This document shows positions 57,060-64,000 of a stretch of 64,000 bases of DNA, one piece after another (the first letter of the stretch is position 1; every line of letters begins with the position of its first letter). The DNA lies in NCBI GenBank assembly GCA_963921425.1, contig OY992837.1, positions 4,623,896-4,687,895 of the forward strand, given 5' to 3'. The position numbers were made by a program, and so were the translations under genes. The notes beneath the pieces are model-generated. The model saw nothing but the letters and a program-made list of their open reading frames with translations. It had not been told where the DNA came from and did no database searches. The DNA comes from Dryas octopetala (taxonomy: Eukaryota; Streptophyta; Magnoliopsida; Rosales; Rosaceae).

Positions 57060-60000
57060 ATGACTCCCATATCTCTTCTTCCTCAAATTTGCACTTTAGT
57101 TCCTGTACGCTTGGATGACTCAAACTACATGGTTTGGAAGTATCAAATAGAGACTATGCTTCAAGGTCATGGTCTTATGGGTTATATTAATGGTCGAATT
57201 CCCTGTCCTCCCAAATATGCCTTTGCTGATGAGAATGGTGCTAATGCTGCTCTCACTCAAGCTTTCTTGGACTGGTAGCAAAATGATAAGGCCCTGATTA
57301 CTCTTCTTCTTGCTACTCTATCAAGTGAAGCTTTGCCTTGTGTTATTGGTTGTGAAACCTCTCAAGAAGTTTGGGAGAATCTGAGAGATAATTTTGCTAG
57401 TCTTACTCGCACTCATGTGCATCAGTTGAAGACTAATCTTCACAATATTAAGAAGGGTAATGATTCTTGTGCTCAGTACCTGAATAAGATCAAGTTGGCA
57501 CGAGATGCTCTTGCTTCTGTTGGGATCTTTTATTCTGATGAGGATATTATAATCACTGCTCTTAAGGGTCTTCCTTCTGAATTCACAATGATGAAGTCTA
57601 TTCACAGGTATCAGAACATTAATTGTACTATGAAGGAATTTCGCATCAATCTTCTTGCTGAGGAAGCTTCCATTTCTGAGAACTCACAAGATGTGGGTTT
57701 TACTCCTTTGTCTGCAATGTTAGCCAAGCAAGAGTCTTCTCAACCATCTTCTGGTCAGCCTGATGTTCCTTCGTCTCAGCATCAATCCTCTGTTGTTCCT
57801 CCTTATCAACCTCCTTTTATGAGGGGTGGAGGAAGGGGTTCATGGCAGAATAATACCTATCAAGGTCGCGGGACCTCTTTTGGAAATAACTATGGCAGAG
57901 GTTTTGGTAACAATGGCAATGGAAACTATGGCAACTATGGCAGAGGTTATGGTCCTAATCATAGATATAATTCTAGTTTCAATGGTTTTCATGGTCAAGG
58001 CAATGGTAATTTTGGAAGCAATGGTAACTTTGGCCATAGACAACATGGTAACTTTGGAGGCAATGGTGGTTCTTTCACCAGCACTGGTGGTACAAATGGT
58101 CAAGGCAATTTTGGATATAGACAAAATAGTAACTTTGGTGGCTATGGTGGGAATGTTGCTTCTGGTTCAGCTTCTCAATGTCAAATTTGTGCAAAGCATG
58201 GTCATTCTGCTGCAGATTGTTTTCAACGACTCAATATCAGTCCTTTATCCAAGCATATTGAGCAATGTCAAATCTGTTTCAAGAAGGGGCACACTGCTCT
58301 TGATTGCTTTCACAGAACCAACTTTGCTTACCAAGGCAAAGGTCCTACTTCCAATCTCACTGCTATGAATGCCTCTCTTCAGCCTGATGCACCTATTCAA
58401 GATTTTTGGTTAACTGATACAGGAGCTACACATCACATGACAGCTGATCTTTCTTCTATTTCAGCTCCTCAACCATATTCTACCTCAGATACTATTACTG
58501 TTGGCAATGGCGAAGGCTTACACATATCTCATTCTGGTTCTTCTTTTATTCCTACTTCATCAAAACCTTTGCATTTATCCCAAGTTTTTCATGTTCCAAA
58601 GATTTCTGCTAACTTGCTATTTGTCCATAAGCTTTGTCTTGATAATAACTGTTCTTTTCTTTGTGATGCTCACTCTTTTTGTATCCAGGACAAGCTGACA
58701 GGAGCAATACTATTCAAAGGTCTGAGTAATCATGGCTTGTATCCCATTCCCAAGACAGTATCTTTTCCTTCCTCTGTTCATTCTTCTACTTTTCAGCAAG
58801 TTTCTCCTTCTACAGCCTATCTTGAACACTCAGTCAAGTCTTCTCTTTGGCATAGACGATTTGGTCATCCTGCAAATGAGATAGTTTCTCAAATGTTGTC
58901 CAAATCTCAGATATCTTGTACTTTAGATTTACACATGAGTCTTTGTGAGTCTTGTTTAGCTGCTAAAATGTCAAAGCTTCCTTTTCAGCTTTCTTCAAAT
59001 AAATCTGTAATACCTTTTTCAGTCATTCATAGTGATGTTTGGGGTCCAGCTCCTGTTGTATCTTTGGATGGATTCAAATACTATGTTTCTTTCATTGATG
59101 AGTGTACACGGTTCCTTTGGCTATTTCCAATGAAAAATAAGTCTGATGTCTCTTCTCTTTTCATTAAGCTTCATGCCTTTTTGTCTAATCAATTTTCTGC
59201 TAAAATTCATACTTTGCAATCTGATGGAGGGGGTGAATATCAAAACAAAATTCTTCATTCTTATCTTGCTTCTCATGGTATATCTCATCAAGTTTCTTGT
59301 CCCTACACACCTCAGCAAAATGGCTTAGCTGAAAGGAAGAACAAGCATATTGTTGAAACTGCTATAGCCTTGCTTAAAGATGCCTCTTTGCCTTCTATTT
59401 TTTGGTCTTATGCTTGTAGTACTGCTGCATATTTGATTAACAGAATGCCTACTCCAATCTTGAATCATCAGTCCCCATTTGAGTCAGTTCATGGTACCCT
59501 TCCTGCTCTTCATCATTTAAAAATATTTGGTTGTGCATGTTATCCTCTTCTGAGACCATATAATCAATCTAAATTTCAATCTCGCACCACTCAATGTATC
59601 TTTTTGGGCTATGTTGCAGGTTATAAGGGTTATCTATGTTTTAATCCTGCTTCTTCCAAATTTTATATTTCTAGGCATGTTGTTTTTGATGAATCTGTTT
59701 TTCCTTATAAATTTTTGTCTTCCTCTTCTATTGATCCTACCTTGCCATCTTCTTATTCTGCGTCTCCTGTTGTGCTTAATTTTTCCATTCCTTCTTCTGT
59801 TCATCCTCCCACTACACAACCTGCTTCTCCAGTTGTTTCCTCTTCAAGTCATGGTACTCAGTCTCCTATTGCTCCTGCTCAAGCTTCTTCAGGTACTTCT
59901 TCTTCTCACTCTTCCTCTCATTCTAGTGACCTTAATCTTTCTCGTGAGCTTATTATTTCTAGTGAGCCTCCTATTTCTCATTCTAGTGAGCCTAATGTTT

Positions 60001-61712
60001 CTTCTGCATCGATTTCACCACCTGCCATTCAACTTGATATTCCAATATCCTTTTCTCCACCTCCTCTCTCTAATCTTCATCCTATGCAGACTCGGTCCAG
60101 GTCAGGTATTTTTAAGCCTAAAACTTATCTTGCTCACTCTCCTGTTGATTTAACACTTGTTGAACCAAAGACTTATGGTTCTGCATCTCGCATTCCTCAG
60201 TGGCAGCAGGCCATGCTTGAGGAATTCACTGCCTTGCAGAAGCAAGGTACCTGGTCTCTTGTCCCTCTTCCTCCTCACAAGAACCTTGTTGGTTGTAAAT
60301 GGGTGTATCGTATTAAGAAAAATGCTGATGGTTCTATTTCTAGATATAAGGCCAGGTTAGTTGCTCAAGGGTTCAGTCAAGAAGCTGGTTTGGATTTTGA
60401 CGAAACCCTCAGTCCAGTAGTCAGACACTCTACTGTTAGATTAGTTCTTGCATTGGCTGCTCAGTTTGGATGGAAATTGAGGCAATTGGATGTCAAAAAT
60501 GCATTTTTACATGGTCTGCTTACTGAAGAAGTTTATATGAAGCAGCCTCAAGGGTTTGTTGATGCTTCTTATCCTCATTATGTCTGCAAGTTAAATAAGT
60601 CTCTCTATGGTTTGAAGCAGGCTCCTAGAGCATGGAATGAGCGGTTTACTTCTTTTCTTCCTAGTCTAGGCTTCAAGGCCTCCTCTGCTGATTCTTCCTT
60701 GTTTGTCAGAAGTGATGCACAGTCCAAGTCCATGGTTCTTTTGTTATTGTATGTTGATGATATTATCATCACAGGCACTGATGATTCTGTCATTTCAGCC
60801 GTTATTAAGGAGCTTTCTTCTGAGTTTGAAATGAATGATTTGGGAGAACTCAACTATTTTTTGGGTTTGCAAATCACTAGGACTTCTACAGGTATCTTTG
60901 TTAATCAACAGAAATACATCACTGATTTGCTTAAGAAGGCAGCTATGGAGGATTGCAAGTCTTGCTCTACTCCATCTATTCCCAATCACAAACTACTCAA
61001 GTATGCTGGCACAACTCTTTCTGATCCAACTTTATTCCGAAGCTTGGTTGGTGCTCTGCAATATCTTACATTCACCAGGCCTGATATTGCTTTTAGTGTC
61101 AACACAGTCTGTCAATTCATGCATGCTCCTACAGATGTTCATCTTGATGCTGCTTATAGAATTCTCAGATATCTTAAGCATACAATTGACTATGGCATTC
61201 ATTATCAAAAAGGTACTCTTGATCTTCTTGCCTACAGTGATGCAGATTGGGCTGGTGATCCCAATGACAGACGCTCCACCACTGGCTATGTCATTTTTCT
61301 TGGCTCTAATCCCATTTCTTGGTGTTCAAAACGTCAACCTACTGTCTCCAGGTCCTCTACTGAGGCTGAATATAGGGCTCTAGCCTTCACTGCTGCTGAG
61401 TTAACTTGGATCAGGCAGCTTCTTTGTGATGTTCATGTCTTCATTTCTACTCCTCCTCTGCTTCACTGTGATAATCTGTCTGCCATTGCGTTGTCTTCTA
61501 ATCCTGTGTTTCATTCTAGAGCTAAGCACATAGAAATCGATTTCCATTTCATTCGCGAGAGAGTCATTCGAGGGGATATTCACTTGGATTTTGTCTCTTC
61601 CTCTCAACAAACTGCAGACATTCTCACTAAAGCATTGTCTTCTCCCCACATCAAGTCTCTGCTTTCCAATCTCATGCTTGTTCCTAAGCATGTGATTGCG
61701 GGGGGGTGTTAG
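57060..61712 (+). CDS. Copia Gag-Pol polyprotein, interrupted by one TAG
   Basis: From ATG 57060 the frame is open except for TAG at 57276-57278 (codon 73), so as written only the part from about 57333 is a long frame (1459 codons). Gag has a UBN2-type capsid region, then a Gly/Asn-rich stretch (57820-58170) and two CCHC zinc knuckles (CQICAKHGHSAADC from 58179 and CQICFKKGHTALDC from 58266). One knuckle is usual. Protease shows DTGATHH (about 58416), integrase HSDVWGP and its acidic residues, reverse transcriptase YVDD (60750-60761), and RNase H SDADWAGDP and SSTEAEYRAL. The stop TGT TAG lies in the first bases of the 3' LTR. The break looks like a single substitution; the element would otherwise be intact. 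Confidence 0.93.
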
Positions 61713-61975
61713 CTGTACGCTTGCCTAGTCAGCAGCCACTCTAGTCAGCTTCCAAGCTTGCCCAGTCAGCAGCCAATCTAGTCAGCTTCTAGAAGTTAGT
61801 CTGTTACATTAGCTGGCAATATTAGTTACGAATCTGTTAGAAGTCAGTTTAGCTATATAAGCTCTCATACTGTATCATTGTGTGCGTGTGAAAACAATGA
61901 GAATTCTCCAGTTTATTTTTTCATTTTCCTGCATATTTTCTTAGCTACCAATCACGATTTTTACTTGCTCAATCA
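61707..61975 (+). repeat. 3' LTR of the copia element
   Basis: Identical to the 5' LTR except for one base (t for g at the position corresponding to ggcaag). Preceded by the purine tract gcggggggg. Confidence 0.95.
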
Positions 61976-61980
61976 GATAA

Positions 61981-63323
61981 TTATTCCAAAATTTCACTGA
62001 GAAATATAAAGTTGACAATTTGACATGTACCACGGCTACAACCAGTCCCAGGAACCCTGTGACTAAAAGAGAAAAATGACTTGCTGTGCTAGCTTAGCTT
62101 TACGTTGTTGACTCCAATATTCACGGTCTATAGATCCCAGGGTTTTACACGTGGGAGGAATGAAAAAGTTCTCTTGCAACTTAAAAGCATGTACTTTAAT
62201 TTAGTTCGAAGCTACCTTAGCTATAACTCTAGATGAATCTGATATATGTGCATGCCAGAAAGGGACTTCTCCTAAGGGATTTTTTCATGGAAAAGCTTGA
62301 GAACCATAAACCAGACGTCCAGACCCAAAGAAAAAAGGACTTGAAGTTTGATTTCATCCCAACCAATGCCCTAGAAACTTCTAGCATGTTTAGCCACAAT
62401 TGTCCGATTCAATTTTTACTTCGATCATTATTGTTTTTTTATTCTCATAAATATTATCTTATCAAACTATAAATTTGAATTTTTATTATTATTATTATTA
62501 TTATTTAAAATTAACTCTTAACTAAATATATAGTTTAAATTAACAATTTGGTGAGCTTGCACATTACCCTGATTAATTATTTAATTGAAAAATAAAGCAC
62601 TAACGCGCCTTATATTTTTTATTTTGTAAAGCTGTAATCTTGGAGGTTGGTTTTTAATCAAAGTATGTACTTTATTTATTCCGTTGTGTAATTTGCATTC
62701 TGATTCAACCCGGTATTTTGTTTTTAAACTTAGTCTTACATTAATTGTTTGGTTCTAGATACAAGTTGTCGAGTTTGATAGTTCCATCTAGGGTTGAATG
62801 GTCAGTGTGGCGCTGTAACGCATCTAAATCTTCCAGCTCGGGGGTTGGGGAGTCACAGAAAGCAACCTTTCAATACATATATATAAATAAATGATATTAA
62901 AGAGGTGTGAAAAGAGATCGAAGTCTTACCTATCTAGACCCTAAGAAATAAACAACTTCGTGTAGTGTTTTTTTTCCTTTCTTTGAAATTTGGAATTAAG
63001 AAGCGAGGCAGAGAGTAGCTAGAGAGTGTGGAAATTAACATATATATAAAGGGTGACGTACGTAGCTAGATCTAGGTGGCATCTGAACAACAAGACCAAA
63101 TCTCAAGGAGGAACAATCCCCGTGATTCCCGAACAAACATGCATACATTACATGATGTATATCTTATCTTTTTGATGAGTTAGCTTAATTAGCAGGGAGC
63201 GAGGGTCCGCATCAGCAACAGCTGAACACACACATGCATCAACCCAACCACAACCACAACCACAACCAGCCTCTGATATATCCTGATCATATATCAATTA
63301 CCAGTTACCCATTAAATGATTCG

Positions 63324-63357
<34 letters not shown>

Positions 63358-64000
63358 GATTCTCTCTGTGAAGCTGAAGCAATCATCCCAACTTTTACAG
63401 CGCGCACATTCAATTAAACTTGCAAACCAAGCCTAGCTGCCACCAATTAAACCCAAACAAAATTTACCTGGCTCGGTTATTTTGCTAATAATCATTTTAA
63501 TTTGGAACTTTTATTAATTAGTTAAATCGATTTGAATGATATTTTGACCAATCTATTTTGTTTATTCCTATAATGTGATAAAATAATAAAGTAAAAAAAA
63601 AAAAAGCTCTTTGTTGATCGACAGAAACTGTCAAAGCCTCTAAGTTTCAGAAGTTTCCAATATTTATCTATATATGCATGGTGTTAACTAATTTAATTTT
63701 CCTTTTGCACTAATAGCGTATCAAAATGAAACTCCTTACTGACGAAAGACTATTTGAAATTAAGTTCATTAAATTCAACTTTAACTAAGATATATATGTC
63801 ATTACCGGCCAAAAATAAACTATGATATATATGTCATTAAAAGATGAATTTCTGAGACGTCTTTGCTTAATTCGTACGTCTAGTATATATATACCAGTTT
63901 TTCATATTACATGCAACCTTCTTTCTTTCTTTTTAATTTTCAGTAAGACATATATTGCATCAGTTTGATTGGTAAGCATGCATATTAAGTTATCCCCAGT
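61981..64000. other. AT-rich right-hand spacer
   Basis: No gene recognised to the window edge. It includes (ATT)n at about 62477-62505 and (TA)n at 63331-63357. A 79-codon open frame at 62233-62472 has no known domain. Confidence 0.4.

Larger units (their letters stand above)
56250..61975 (+). mobile_element. Young Ty1-copia LTR retrotransposon
   Basis: The 5726-bp element has a 5-bp target duplication gataa (56245-56249 and 61976-61980). Its 269-bp LTRs (56250-56518 and 61707-61975) differ at one position, aag versus aat. The primer-binding site tggtatcagagc (56519-56530) matches initiator Met tRNA and directly follows the 5' LTR. The purine tract gcggggggg directly precedes the 3' LTR. Gag, protease, integrase, reverse transcriptase and RNase H follow in one frame, in copia order. 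A single in-frame TAG interrupts gag. LTR near-identity indicates recent insertion, next to a degenerate fold-back relic and a T run. Confidence 0.97.

Noticed and set aside
59611..60153. Leu-rich 180-codon frame overlapping pol
   Set aside because: Shadow frame of the copia polyprotein caused by its T/C-rich codons.
1..64000. CRISPR arrays, bacterial operons, rRNA genes
   Set aside because: None seen; the window is plant nuclear DNA.

Overview
This is eukaryotic plant nuclear DNA. The genes are split by short GT-AG introns, the spacers are AT-rich, and there is a tRNA-Ser gene, a Ty1-copia retrotransposon with the plant initiator-Met primer site, and several transposon families. The proteins (TIC56, an L-type lectin receptor kinase, a GRAS factor, an ETO1-like BTB/TPR protein) are specific to land plants and look eudicot, probably rosid. 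The species cannot be named from the sequence.

Layout. 0.5-1.2 kb: a Mutator-like element carrying an antisense piece of a B-box (CONSTANS-like) gene. 1.4-2.3 kb (-): a two-exon gene of unknown function with a repeated motif. 3.2-6.2 kb (-): TIC56, with a possible frameshift near its 3' end. 7.2-14.3 kb (+): three tandem GILT-type thiol reductase genes, the middle one with Ser in place of the first active-site Cys. 15.0-16.6 kb (-): kinetochore gene SPC24, with one apparent AT-AC intron. 16.8 kb: tRNA-Ser(CGA). 18.6-24.0 kb (+): ubiquitin-activating enzyme E1. 25.0-26.6 kb (-): an NSP2/SCL26-like GRAS gene interrupted by an in-frame TGA. 27-33 kb: a solo LTR, a fold-back element and spacer. 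33.1-35.1 kb (+): an LecRK clade VI-like kinase. 35.6-38.5 kb (-): importin beta-1. 39.9-40.7 kb (-): a DUF688-type protein. 41.7-45.9 kb (-): ETO1-like. 46.9-48.0 kb: a hAT element holding a damaged AGL15/18-type MADS-box exon. 48-64 kb: gene-poor and transposon-rich, with a Tourist-like MITE, a long-armed MULE, fold-back relics and a young copia element with 269-bp LTRs that differ at one base.

The genes do not form one pathway, but their order looks ancestral. From memory, Arabidopsis has LecRK-VI, OSH1 (GILT) and TIC56 close together on At5g015xx, and LecRK-VI.1, SPC24 and importin-beta-like genes close together on At3g088-089xx. This window appears to merge those two duplicated blocks.

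The most unusual content is two unrelated DNA transposons that each captured the DNA- or protein-binding exon of a transcription-factor family (B-box in a MULE, MADS in a hAT). Next are the AT-AC intron, the broken GRAS gene and the Ser-for-Cys GILT copy. Exon coordinates were worked out by eye from splice motifs and frame continuity. I modelled 29 other coding introns and all are GT-AG.
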